18,900 bases of DNA from UBA2336 sp964538575. GTDB taxonomy: Bacteria > Bacteroidota > Bacteroidia > Cytophagales > Cyclobacteriaceae. The DNA lies in assembly GCA_964538575.1 (NCBI GenBank), contig CAZIGG010000054.1, forward strand, positions 1 to 18,900, given 5' to 3'. The position numbers and the translations under genes were made by a program. Positions 1-8,317 of this stretch are shown here, piece by piece. The number at the start of each line of letters is the position of its first letter. Position 1 is the stretch's first letter. A model generated the notes under the pieces. It searched no databases, was not told the DNA's origin, and worked only from the letters and a program-made list of their open reading frames with translations.

Positions 1-1076
1 TTCAAATCCATAATTCTTTTGAACGACTGATCAATACGTTCTTTGCTGATCGTTCCGTCCATTACAAATTTTTTAATGATCTCATGTACCTTATCTACGG
101 TGCGTTCCTGGCTGCCGGAAATATTATTGGAGAATGTTAGGATATCCACCCCGGCATTGATCGATAATTTAATGGCTTCCTCCAAACCATAGTGCTTGGT
201 TATCGCATGCATCTGCATATCATCTGAAAACACAACGCCATCAAAATGAAACTGTTTGCGCAGTAAACTGTCAATCACTTTTTTAGATAACGTTCCGGGA
301 TTACCTGCCGCATCCAATTTTTTGTTAACAATGTGCGCGGTCATGATCGCATCCACTTCCCCGGAATCAATCAATGATTTATAAGGATAGAGTTCGCTTT
401 CATTCCAGGTGCTGGTGACATCGGCTATCCCCAGGTGCGTATCATCTTTCGAGCTGCCGTGACCGGGGAAATGCTTGAGCACGGAAACAACGCCAAGCTT
501 GCGGTGCTGTCGGATTACTTCTCTCGCAAACAGTGTAACAGAATCCGCTTGCGCAGAAAACGCACGTTCCGGTTTCGCAATGATCGGATTTGTCGGGTTG
601 CTGGAGAGATCAACAACAGGTGCAAAATTCACATTGAGGCCGAGGCCGGCTAACGTTGCCGCGGTCGTTTCGGCATAGAACTGAACGGAGTCAAGGTTAA
701 ACTTCCCCAGCTTTGCTGCGGATACCGATCTCGGAAAACCGTATTTCTCTTTTAAGCGGTTGACCTTTCCGCCTTCCTGGTCAATAGCAACAAACAACGG
801 AATAGACGCAGCATGCTGATACGTCCAGGTCATCTTTTTCAGTTCGGCAAAAGAATTCTTCGCAGGAATATTCTTTTCGAAGATTATAATTGAGCCCACC
901 TTGCCCTGCCGGATTTCTTCCAGCACTTTTTCATCAACCTTTGCTCCCGGAAAACCGATCAGGATCATTTGTCCGATCTTGATATCAAGACTATCGCGGG
1001 TTTGCGCAATCGCTCCTGTAAATCCAAAAAAGGAAAATAAAAGTGCGAACTTAAAAAATGACTCAGGCCGGATCAT
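1..1076 (-). CDS. Family 3 glycoside hydrolase (NagZ-like beta-N-acetylhexosaminidase), 3' end beyond the window
   Basis: The frame is open for 358 codons from an ATG at 1076 to the left edge, so the C-terminus is missing. Residues 1-25 form a hydrophobic signal peptide ending GAIAQ, which predicts export to the periplasm. The (beta/alpha)8 domain of glycoside hydrolase family 3 follows: GQMILIGFPG at about 35-44, AIDQEGG at 97-103, the diagnostic NagZ loop KHFPGHG at 201-207 with DDTH shortly after (its His-Asp pair is the acid/base in NagZ enzymes), and FSDDMQM at 283-289, where D285 matches the catalytic nucleophile. The family cleaves N-acetylglucosamine from peptidoglycan fragments or other beta-linked substrates. 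The start overlaps the dacB stop by one base (TGATG), so the two are probably translationally coupled. In many Bacteroidota such proteins carry an added C-terminal serine-hydrolase domain; that part is not visible here. Family assignment is firm; the exact substrate is inferred. Confidence 0.93.
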   Translation of the reverse strand, partial: MIRPESFFKFALLFSFFGFTGAIAQTRDSLDIKIGQMILIGFPGAKVDEKVLEEIRQGKVGSIIIFEKNIPAKNSFAELKKMTWTYQHAASIPLFVAIDQEGGKVNRLKEKYGFPRSVSAAKLGKFNLDSVQFYAETTAATLAGLGLNVNFAPVVDLSSNPTNPIIAKPERAFSAQADSVTLFAREVIRQHRKLGVVSVLKHFPGHGSSKDDTHLGIADVTSTWNESELYPYKSLIDSGEVDAIMTAHIVNKKLDAAGNPGTLSKKVIDSLLRKQFHFDGVVFSDDMQMHAITKHYGLEEAIKLSINAGVDILTFSNNISGSQERTVDKVHEIIKKFVMDGTISKERIDQSFKRIMDL

Positions 1077-2362
1077 CAATAATGCAGGTAAAGCTGTTTT
1101 AAAATTATTTCCATTTCCTGGCGCACTGTGCTTGCGGGTGCCGGATGGTTGTTGCTCATAAAGCTAAAGATAAGGGTTCTTCCTTTCTTCGTAACGAGGT
1201 ATCCGCTGAGGCAATGATTATTGCTTAACGTTCCGGTTTTCCCATACAAATAAGGCGGCTCATTCTTATACCAGCGTTTTACGGTGCCTGTTTTTCCGCC
1301 AATGGCTAATAAGGGAAAAAGCCGTTCGCGCGGAACGCGCTCATAAATTTTCTCCCAGAGTTTTACAATGCTGCGGGGCGTGAACAAATTATAGCGGGAA
1401 AGTCCGGAGCCATCAACCCAAACCGGCTCATCGGGCAAATCCGCCAAATAATTTTTCTTCATGTACGCAATGGCGATTTCCGGCTTAAGTGAATCGCTTA
1501 AAACTCCTGCACAAGTAAGCAGCAATTGTTCGGCAATAAAATTGTCACTCTCCTGCATCATCTCTTTATACAGCGTATCAACCGGGATGCTGTAAAGCGT
1601 TTTGTACGATCCGGAAAGAATGCGCTTAACCGGTGTAACTTCTTTCTTTAACGTATCGGATAACAATTTTGCTGTTAGTTCCGCGCTTGTTTTAAAAGGT
1701 GTTTTCCATCGATTCATGTCCGCATGCCTTGCCGGATACAGGTTTATTTTATTGGACGAAAGCTCACGGTCAAGGAGCGGTTTCTCAACGCTATCCTTTA
1801 TGGTGATGTTAAAAGAAAAATAAGCCGGCTGTGTTTTAATGACTGATCCTGTTTGCTGAAGTGTGAAGTAGTTTCCGTAAACCGGTAAGGCGGAACGTTC
1901 GGAAGAATAGGTATAGGGCAGGTCATCCCACGACCAGCCCGCCCCCAATGCATCCGTATAAAAATTACCATCGGCCAGGAAAAGCTTTTTGTCGGTGGCG
2001 GAAAGAAACGCAACCGTCTTACCGGGATCATAAATGTTTTCGTACAGCAAAGACGGATCGCCCGTTCCGGCAAAGATTAACGAATCACCGCTTTCGATGT
2101 ATCGTAATCCGGGAACGGAATCGCCCAATACAACAAGCGAAGTATAAAGCGTAAATATCTTGGTATTGGATGCCGGGGTAAAATATTTATCGGACTGAAA
2201 TGCGTACAGTTCTTTTTTCTGCTCAGGATCATACAACATAAAGCCTGTGTGATCGTGAAGTTTTGCCTCCAGCGAAATAAATTGCTTGTTGAGCGCATGC
2301 TTCGATACCGGTGAGCAGGCCGCAGCCATAATTCCAATCAGGAATATGCAGCGCAGGTTCAT
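1076..2362 (-). CDS. dacB: D-alanyl-D-alanine carboxypeptidase/endopeptidase, PBP4 type (peptidase S13), predicted lipoprotein
   Basis: This 428-residue protein shows the three penicillin-binding motifs of the S13 (PBP4/DacB) family in order: SNTK at 65-68 with the nucleophile S65, SDN at 272-274, and KTG at 375-377 in the context GKTGTLSNN. Such enzymes remove the terminal D-alanine of peptidoglycan stem peptides or cut cross-links in the periplasm. The N-terminus (IGIMAAAC, Cys16) resembles a lipoprotein signal, so membrane anchoring is likely. The insertion between SxxK and SxN (about 200 residues) is expected for class C penicillin-binding proteins. A second KTGT (357-360) sits where PBP4 relatives usually have a GxxGTL segment. 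The ATG overlaps the stop of the upstream DinB-fold gene by four bases (ATGA), and the stop overlaps the glycoside hydrolase start, so the three form an operon. Confidence 0.93.
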   Translation of the reverse strand: MNLRCIFLIGIMAAACSPVSKHALNKQFISLEAKLHDHTGFMLYDPEQKKELYAFQSDKYFTPASNTKIFTLYTSLVVLGDSVPGLRYIESGDSLIFAGTGDPSLLYENIYDPGKTVAFLSATDKKLFLADGNFYTDALGAGWSWDDLPYTYSSERSALPVYGNYFTLQQTGSVIKTQPAYFSFNITIKDSVEKPLLDRELSSNKINLYPARHADMNRWKTPFKTSAELTAKLLSDTLKKEVTPVKRILSGSYKTLYSIPVDTLYKEMMQESDNFIAEQLLLTCAGVLSDSLKPEIAIAYMKKNYLADLPDEPVWVDGSGLSRYNLFTPRSIVKLWEKIYERVPRERLFPLLAIGGKTGTVKRWYKNEPPYLYGKTGTLSNNHCLSGYLVTKKGRTLIFSFMSNNHPAPASTVRQEMEIILKQLYLHY

Positions 2363-2877
2363 GCGTTGAGGTAGCGTTCGTTCAAAATATTGCGATGATG
2401 GGTTTCATGACCCGCAATAATGTAGCCGATGTTGATAACTGAAACAACGTTTTTATTGGCTGTCCCTTTTCGTTGCAGCATTTCCGGGGTAAAACTTGCA
2501 AACAGGTCGATGGTGGTTTTACGAAGCGCCTCTGTTTCGGCAATCAATTGTTTCAGGGTTCTGGCGTGCGCATTGGCCTGGGGCGCATAGTCATTTTCTT
2601 CGAAGCCCGGTAAGTCTGTTGAATCATTTCGCGCAAAGCGGAGTGCGCGATAGGTAAAAATCCGTTCGGCATCCATTATGTGACAGACAAGTTCTTTAAT
2701 GCTCCATTTTCCTTTCTCATACCGGTATTCTCCTTTGTCTTCCGGCACTGTATCTAACAATGTCACGAGATGCTTGTTGGATTGTTCCAGCGCATCTAAT
2801 ACACTCTGGTCATGCACCTGCATAACGTAATGATGATAAAATTCCGGAAGCGTGTTGAAATCAGGAGCTGTTTCCAT
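2359..2877 (-). CDS. DinB/YfiT-fold putative metal-dependent protein
   Basis: The 172-residue product has the layout of DinB-family four-helix-bundle proteins: KWSIKELVCHIMDAE at about 57-71 near the middle, and GHETHHRNIL at 156-165 near the C-terminus. H66, H157 and H161 fit the three-histidine metal site of the family (one His, then HxxxH). The length is usual for the DinB_2 group. Known relatives include bacillithiol- or mycothiol-dependent transferases and proteins of unknown function, so the reaction cannot be named. It has no signal peptide and should be cytoplasmic. It is first in an overlapping operon with dacB and a family 3 glycoside hydrolase. About 124 bp without a visible gene separate it from the upstream Y_Y_Y protein gene, so a promoter may lie there, though I could not identify one. 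Confidence 0.88.
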   Translation of the reverse strand: METAPDFNTLPEFYHHYVMQVHDQSVLDALEQSNKHLVTLLDTVPEDKGEYRYEKGKWSIKELVCHIMDAERIFTYRALRFARNDSTDLPGFEENDYAPQANAHARTLKQLIAETEALRKTTIDLFASFTPEMLQRKGTANKNVVSVINIGYIIAGHETHHRNILNERYLNA

Positions 2878-3001
2878 ACTGCCAAAGTACAGAAGAAAAC
2901 GGGCGGAGTAAAGCGTCCGGTATCCGGAACAACGATTTTATTGTGGTTCGCTTGCCAAACATGCTCTTTGCACGAATGCCTATGCGTTTAAGGGTTTAGA
3001 A

Positions 3002-5476
3002 TCAGGCTTTATCTCTTGCTCCCTTATTCCTTTCGATGGACTTGAGCATGAAGGTTCTTAAAAAGCCTTCGACCGGAAGAACTAAAAAGGCTACAAAAAC
3101 CTGGATAAGAAAATCTATTACCGGCCCGCTATTCAGTGAAAGCTGCGATCCTGCCAGCGTTTGAATAAACTCGATCAAAATAATAATTGATAGAAGTGAC
3201 AGCAGCCGGCTTACTAAATTATAGCGATGGCTCAGCCGGAAAGAGAGCAGCACAAGGGATGCAAAAACCGCAAACTCAAGCGCGTAAAACCAGCCGCGCT
3301 TCCAGTAGGGAGGTAAAACTTCTACTTTTACCGGCTCCATTTCACTTTCCTTACCGAAAATATCCTTCGACTGAACTTTCAGGGTATACTCTCCCGGGGG
3401 CAGGTACGGAAAAATAAATTCATAATCCTTGTTCGACCAGGCCGACCATTCCGTGTGCAATCCTTCGAGAAAGTAGCGGTACTCGACTGCATTCGCCCCG
3501 ATGTAATCGGGTTTAACGACACTTATCTTCAATGAACTGTTTTCCTGTTCCACTTTAATGCTGCTGCTGCGAAGGCTTACTGCATCGTTTTGAGAAATGG
3601 CTTTTAAAAACAACGGATATACCGTTTCTATGGGTTTCTTATTACTTGTAAATCGTACCAGTTCATTGCTGCCGGTAATAATCCATACGTTATCCGATTT
3701 TGGATCGGACGAAATGTACCGGATATCGTTGAAAACGTTTAATAGCTGCAGGTTGGTTTTATTGCCCCGGTTACCCGATATATACCACTGGTGATCATCG
3801 CGAAACCAAAGGTTCGCGTTATTTGCAAAATAAGCTCTCGGTGCCGCAAGCGTATCTACCTTAATTAAATCCTTCTTGCCTTTATCATACACGTAAAATC
3901 CTGCTGATGTGGCGATCGTTACGTGCCCGTTCAGGCTAACGCCTGCCGTTTTTTCAAAGCTTGGGTTTTCAACACTCATGCTGTGTGCTGCGTGTGTCAA
4001 TCCATCCGCATACTCCAGCCGGTAAATTTTATTATAGCTGCAAAACCAAATTGCTTCAGCGCCTTCTTCAAAAATGTAATTAACAGGATCGTCAATGTTC
4101 AGGGCCAGGCTTTCATCGCTCCAGTTGTTCTTGTTTACGCTAAGCTGGCGAAGCTTATCATCGTAGGTGGAAACGAACAGGGCTTTTTTTCCTTCCGAGG
4201 CCAGCAGGAAACGAACCGGGTCTTCCATTATCGCGGTTGACTTAAGCTGGCTGATTTCAAAAGTCCCTTCAAGGCCGGCAGCAATTAATTTATTTTGCCA
4301 GAGTACAAGTTGTGTGATCTTTGCATTGATGCCGCTGACTTTCTTATAACTGTAATAGCGCGANNNNNNNNNNNNNNNNNNNNNNNNNNNNNNNNNNNNN
4401 NNNNNNNNNNNNNNNNNNNNNNNNNNNNNNNNNNNNNNNNNNNNNNNNNNNNNNNNNNNNNNNCCCTGGTAGGTTGCTGCGCATAGAAGATTTCCCTTCA
4501 GTCCTGCATAGTGCTTGAACGAACGAAAAGGCAAATCGGGCGCTATGCGCGTGTACCCGTATGTATGAGCAACCCATACATTCCTGTCCATGTCGCTCGT
4601 AATGGCGTAGATCTCATTATCCGGCAAGCCCGTTTCATAATTAACGATCTCGTTTGTTGCGCCTGTTGCCGGATTAATAAAGATCACGCCTCCGCGAAGC
4701 GTCCCCAGCGCAATAAGGTTTTCGGACACCCAGGTTGCATTAACGATCACGCTCGCGTCCGCGTAGCCCGGATCTTTGAGCTGAAGCTCGCGAAGCCGCA
4801 TTTTATCATTAAATAAGAACAGGCGATTGTCAGAAGTGCCCAGCAAATACGTGTTCTTGAATTTCGATGAAAAAATCAACTGCGTACTGTCCGGAAATGC
4901 AAGCTTTGATTTTGTTAGCCGGTTATTGCTTTCACGGAAAAGACCCTGCGTTTCTGTGCTGATGTATATGGTTCCGAAAATTTCAGTTAATCCCGCAAAG
5001 GCTCCGGTTACAGTGTTGGAAGAAAATGTTGTGGTGCTGTCAGTGGCTGTTGAGTAAACATAAAGGTTGCGTTCGTTCAGGAAGTAAACCTTATCCTTTA
5101 AAGTTGTGATCTGAAATATGTATTCAGCCCCCGGTTTATCGTATAGTAATTGGAAACTCTCAAGTCCGTTATTATCCGGAGCAATTTTCCCAAACCCTTT
5201 CGGGCCGGCAACATAAAGCTCTCCGTTTTCAGCAAGCTCCACTGCATAGGCCGCGCCATGGGTCGGGATAACATCCCAACTGCGGCCATCATACTGAAGA
5301 ATACCCGCCTGGGTTGCGAAATAAAAAACCCCGCGATTATCCTGCGCGATGTCGAAGCAAACATTATCGGAAAGGTTTGTATCGGGTGAAAAGTTTGAAA
5401 GAAAATAATTACCCTGCTGTGCAAAAACGGTTGCAGAAAAGATCAGATAAAGGAGGCAAATGCTGAACTTCTTCAT
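3002..5476 (-). CDS. Beta-propeller/Y_Y_Y sensor-like membrane protein without a visible output domain (contains assembly gap)
   Basis: A signal peptide (residues 1-19, ending FAQQ) is followed by a long region with short repeats typical of the extracellular beta-propeller of Bacteroidota hybrid sensors (for example ISSDPKSDNVWIITGSNELV), and by a Y_Y_Y domain near 645-720 (EYRYFLEGLHTEWSAW, YLPPGEYTLKVQSKD). Regulators of this class normally continue through one membrane helix into a histidine kinase, HTH or cyclase domain. Here about 100 residues remain, with hydrophobic segments near 732-746, 757-773 and 786-806 and a basic tail, and no kinase or DNA-binding motif. The product probably senses an envelope signal and acts through a partner, but that is inference. 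A 100-base N gap (4364-4463) falls in the propeller. Both flanks stay in the same frame at the placed gap length, which may be arbitrary, so residue numbers after the gap are approximate. The gene starts 33 bp after recG and may be cotranscribed. Confidence 0.85.
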   Translation of the reverse strand: MKKFSICLLYLIFSATVFAQQGNYFLSNFSPDTNLSDNVCFDIAQDNRGVFYFATQAGILQYDGRSWDVIPTHGAAYAVELAENGELYVAGPKGFGKIAPDNNGLESFQLLYDKPGAEYIFQITTLKDKVYFLNERNLYVYSTATDSTTTFSSNTVTGAFAGLTEIFGTIYISTETQGLFRESNNRLTKSKLAFPDSTQLIFSSKFKNTYLLGTSDNRLFLFNDKMRLRELQLKDPGYADASVIVNATWVSENLIALGTLRGGVIFINPATGATNEIVNYETGLPDNEIYAITSDMDRNVWVAHTYGYTRIAPDLPFRSFKHYAGLKGNLLCAATYQXXXXXXXXXXXXXXXXXXXXXXXXXXXXXXXXXXSRYYSYKKVSGINAKITQLVLWQNKLIAAGLEGTFEISQLKSTAIMEDPVRFLLASEGKKALFVSTYDDKLRQLSVNKNNWSDESLALNIDDPVNYIFEEGAEAIWFCSYNKIYRLEYADGLTHAAHSMSVENPSFEKTAGVSLNGHVTIATSAGFYVYDKGKKDLIKVDTLAAPRAYFANNANLWFRDDHQWYISGNRGNKTNLQLLNVFNDIRYISSDPKSDNVWIITGSNELVRFTSNKKPIETVYPLFLKAISQNDAVSLRSSSIKVEQENSSLKISVVKPDYIGANAVEYRYFLEGLHTEWSAWSNKDYEFIFPYLPPGEYTLKVQSKDIFGKESEMEPVKVEVLPPYWKRGWFYALEFAVFASLVLLSFRLSHRYNLVSRLLSLLSIIILIEFIQTLAGSQLSLNSGPVIDFLIQVFVAFLVLPVEGFLRTFMLKSIERNKGARDKA
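4364..4463. other. Assembly gap (100 N) within the Y_Y_Y sensor gene
   Basis: One hundred consecutive N bases. The same round length occurs in the second gap, which suggests a placeholder for unknown length rather than a measured distance. Confidence 0.99.
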
Positions 5477-5509
5477 AGAGGGAAAGTAAATTTACTAAAT
5501 CCGCCCGGA

Positions 5510-7515
5510 TCAGCTGATTTTACTCCAATTGACAGCCGACTTTTTTGTCCGCTCAACTTGTGTTCTGATCACTTCGTTCTGTTTTTTGTGTAATTCAGGA
5601 TCGTCTTCCAGAACACGAATAGCAGTTTCGCGTGCAGCCTGCAGAATTTTACCATCTTTCCCCAGGTCGGCAATTAACAGATCAAGCGCACCGCTTTGCT
5701 GTGTACCCATCAGGTCGCCCGGGCCGCGTAACTGCAAATCGGTTTCCGAGATTTCAAAACCATTATTGGTACGCACCATGGTGTTTATCCTGATTTTGGA
5801 ATCAGCGGAAAGCTTAAAGCTTGTCATCAAAATGCAAAACGATTGTTCAGCGCCACGCCCCACGCGGCCCCGTAACTGATGCAGTTGTGATAGCCCAAAC
5901 CGTTCAGCATTCTCAATCACCATCACCGAAGCATTGGGCACATCAACGCCAACTTCAATAACGGTGGTGGCCACCATGATGCTCGTCTCGCCTTTGAGAA
6001 AGCGTTTCATTTCAAAATCCTTGGCTTCGGATTTCATTTTGCCATGCACAATGCTGATCGCTTCATTGGGGAAAGCCCGGCTTATGCTTTCATAGCCGTC
6101 CATTAAATGTTTCAGGTCAAGCTTTTCCGATTCATCGATGAGCGGATAAACTATATAGACTTGTCTTCCCGCTGCAATCTGTTCTTTCAAAAACTGATTT
6201 ACCTGTAGCCGGTGCGAATCAAAATTATGAATGGTTTTGACCGGCTTTCTCCCGGCCGGTAATTGATCAATTACTGAAATATCAAGATCTCCATACAACG
6301 TCATGGCAAGCGTTCGGGGAATGGGTGTTGCCGTCATCACGAGAACATGCGGATAAAGACCTGCATTTTTACTCCATAGTTTTGATCGTTGNNNNNNNNN
6401 NNNNNNNNNNNNNNNNNNNNNNNNNNNNNNNNNNNNNNNNNNNNNNNNNNNNNNNNNNNNNNNNNNNNNNNNNNNNNNNNNNNNNNNNNNNGCGCTGCGT
6501 ACTTGCTCAGGTTATTATAATGCTGCTGCGCAAGAATTTCTGTCGGAGCCATTAATGCGCACTGCGTTCCGGCACCAATGGAAAGCAGTGCACAAACAAA
6601 CGCAACAATTGTTTTTCCGCTGCCCACATCCCCCTGAAGCAAACGGTTCATTTGTTTACCCGATTTTAAGTCGGCATAAATCTCCTTGATAACTTTTTTC
6701 TGCGCATCGGTTAGCGGAAAGGGAAGAAACTCTTTATAGAACCTGGTTAGCAGCGAAGCATCATTAAAAACCTGGCCCTTAAATGAATCCTGCCGGATCA
6801 ATTTCATTTTTAACAGCCTGAGCTGGATGTAGAACAGCTCTTCAAATTTCAGCCTGTTTTGGGATGCCGTCATCAACTCGTGGCTTTGCGGGAAATGGAT
6901 ATTGATCAGCGCCTGCTGCTTACCGATAAGTTTAAATTGTTTAATGATTTCTGTTGTCAGGGTTTCCCTGATCTTATCTTTCGCCAGCACTAACAATTCG
7001 CGCTGCAATTTTGAAATTGCCTTGCTGTCGATGTACCGCGATTTTAATTTTTCCGTCAGCGGATAAACCGGTTGAAGATAACCGCCCTGCGTGTTTGAGG
7101 TTGTTACCGGTTCTATTTCAGGGTGGGCAATATTATATTTCTTGCCGAATTGATTGGGCTTACCAAAAACAACATATTCAACACCGGGTTTTAATTTGTC
7201 CTGCACCCACTTTATTCCCTGGAACCATACGAGTTCCATTTCACCGGTAGTGTCTTTGAGCGTTACAACCAATCTTCGCTTCGCTCCAATGCCAATGAAT
7301 TCTTTCCTGATGATTGTACCCTTTATCTGCACATGCGGCATCTCATCGCTGATGTCTTGTATGCTATAGAACTTCGTGCGATCCTCGTATCGAAAAGGAT
7401 AATACTGGATAAGATCGCCAAAGGTAAAGATGTTGAGCTCCTTGTTAAGCAACGCAGATCGTTGCGGGCCAACACCTTTCAAAAATTCAACGGGCGTATC
7501 AAAAAATCCGGACAT
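5510..7515 (-). CDS. recG: ATP-dependent DNA helicase RecG (interrupted by an assembly gap)
   Basis: Two open segments make one gene. The first 341 residues hold the N-terminal wedge/OB region (HVQIKGTIIRKEFIGIG at about 61-77; VTLKDTTGEMELVWFQG at about 84-100), helicase motif I GDVGSGKT (295-302) and motif Ia APTE (323-326). After the gap the sequence resumes, in another frame, with QRSKLWSKNAGLYPHVLV, then motif III MTATPIPRT, motif VI QLRGRVGRG, and the RecG-specific C-terminus RGPGDLMGTQQSGA. RecG remodels stalled replication forks and Holliday junctions. The frame change coincides exactly with the 100-N gap, so it is an artefact of an arbitrary gap length. By comparison with RecG as I remember it, roughly 60 codons are missing, including the DExH (Walker B) motif, which would give a total near 695 residues, normal for the family. 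The ATG at 7515 faces a divergent small gene. Confidence 0.95.
6392..6491. other. Assembly gap (100 N) within recG
   Basis: One hundred N bases between RecG motif Ia and motif III. The coding frame differs on the two sides, so the true missing length is not 100 bases modulo 3. Confidence 0.99.
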
Positions 7516-7529
7516 CAGAAGATCAAGAC

Positions 7530-7551
7530 GGGTATTCTTTTAAAAATACCC
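7530..7551. promoter_or_regulatory. Dyad symmetry in the recG leader
   Basis: GGGTATT at 7530-7536 and AATACCC at 7545-7551 are perfect 7-bp inverted arms. The inner bases are also mostly symmetric, giving 9 of 11 possible pairs. It lies 15 bp upstream of the recG ATG. It could be an operator or a hairpin in the recG transcript; no T-tract makes it a terminator in either direction. Confidence 0.35.
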
Positions 7552-7646
7552 ACATTTTTAACAACCTGTAACTAAACCTTTTGTAAACTTACGTATCTAA
7601 ACAGGCGCTAAGGTTACTATTTTTTCGTTTAGACCATTAAATACTC

Positions 7647-7928
7647 ATGAAAGTTCAGGCTACCCACTATAAAGGAATTGAATTTGTCAGTTTTCCGGAA
7701 CTTCCGGCTGACCAGCAACTGCTGTTGCAGCACAATACTGAGCTTGAGCGTATTCAAATTCTGATCGATGGGAAGGTGCGCGGGAACTGCATCCTGTATA
7801 AAGATTACAGCAACTGGTATTCTTCTGTTTTTCTTAAATCCATTCCGGTTCAAACGCAATTCAGCAAACCTGTTGAACCTGTCTTGCCGGCAGGCAGGCT
7901 GGCAGAAAAAGTTGTCCAAGAGGTTTAA
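7647..7928 (+). CDS. Small protein of unknown function (93 residues)
   Basis: I do not recognise this protein. It is 93 residues, starts at ATG 7647 and ends in TAA. It has no signal peptide, membrane helix or cysteine motif; it has one Cys (in GNCILYKDY, about 50) and a compact soluble-looking composition with several aromatic residues (NWYSSVF at about 56-62). It diverges from recG and meets the glyoxalase-fold gene tail to tail, with the two stop codons overlapping. The C-terminal 20 or so residues (PVLPAGRLAEKV) are encoded partly by a GC-rich stretch resembling half of a palindromic repeat, so the tail may be a later addition. I prefer this strand to the opposite-strand frame because of its sensible composition and because it fits the gap between the two neighbours. 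Confidence 0.68.
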   Translation: MKVQATHYKGIEFVSFPELPADQQLLLQHNTELERIQILIDGKVRGNCILYKDYSNWYSSVFLKSIPVQTQFSKPVEPVLPAGRLAEKVVQEV

Positions 7929-8317
7929 TCCCAGATTTCTTTATCCGGAACAATCTCCAGAACATTCCCTTCCGGATCTTCAAAGTAAAAAGATTCTGCC
8001 CCGCTTTTCCACGTAACCGTATCCGTTATGCGGATGCCCTTGCTTTCAATCCAGGCCTTCGCGCTTTCGTATTCATGTTTACTTACCTCAAAAGCGAAAT
8101 GCTGCCTGCCTCCGCCATAATGTGCAGGCGGGCTTTCTTTACGTTTTGAATCTTCCGGATTAAAGCAAAGCAGAACAGACGCTCCGGCCCTGAAAAAAAT
8201 ATGCCTGCCCTCCGCGTAGCTGATCAGCGGAAGCCCTAACGTCTCGTGATAAAACTTTTTCGCGCCTTCAAGATCATGAAGGTAAAGGCATGTTTCTTTG
8301 ATCTTCAGAAAATTCAT
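7925..8317 (-). CDS. VOC (glyoxalase/bleomycin-resistance fold) family protein
   Basis: With the ATG at 8317 the product is 130 residues, normal for a vicinal oxygen chelate protein made of two beta-alpha-beta-beta-beta modules. The first module opens with KETCLYLHDLEGAKKFYHETLGLP, and the second has RQHFAFEV (71-78) and FEDPEGNVLEIV (112-123). E8, H73 and E121 fall at the usual metal-ligand positions, so a metal site is likely. The family includes glyoxalases, dioxygenases and antibiotic-modifying or sequestering proteins; the substrate is not evident. An upstream in-frame start at 8359 would add 14 residues lying inside the preceding gene. I chose 8317 because it overlaps that gene's stop as ATGA and because the domain begins right there. 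It is cotranscribed with the flavoprotein gene upstream and ends tail to tail with the small plus-strand gene. Confidence 0.9.
   Translation of the reverse strand: MNFLKIKETCLYLHDLEGAKKFYHETLGLPLISYAEGRHIFFRAGASVLLCFNPEDSKRKESPPAHYGGGRQHFAFEVSKHEYESAKAWIESKGIRITDTVTWKSGAESFYFEDPEGNVLEIVPDKEIWD

Noticed and set aside
357..365. Idea that the second KTGT in the carboxypeptidase marks a domain duplication
   Set aside because: Only one SxxK and one SxN are present; in the protein the extra KTGT (residues 357-360) replaces a GxxGTL segment normally found just before the true KTG motif, so it is coincidental similarity.
435..678. Two plus-strand frames within the family 3 hydrolase region
   Set aside because: They are antisense shadows of the strongly conserved KHFPGHG-bearing frame on the minus strand.
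6325..6555. Apparent frameshift or truncation of recG into two ORFs
   Set aside because: The break falls exactly at the N run, and the correct frame on the 5' side of motif III reads RecG sequence (QRSKLWSKNAGLYP). It is a gap artefact, not a pseudogene.
7596..7633. TCTAAAC/GTTTAGA inverted repeat before the 93-residue gene
   Set aside because: Seven-bp AT-rich arms with a 24-base spacer are within what chance can give, and no other regulatory sign supports it.
7629..7919. Minus-strand frame opposite the 93-residue gene
   Set aside because: It mirrors the plus-strand frame, reads as basic and aromatic-rich sequence with no recognisable pattern, and would run into the recG promoter region.
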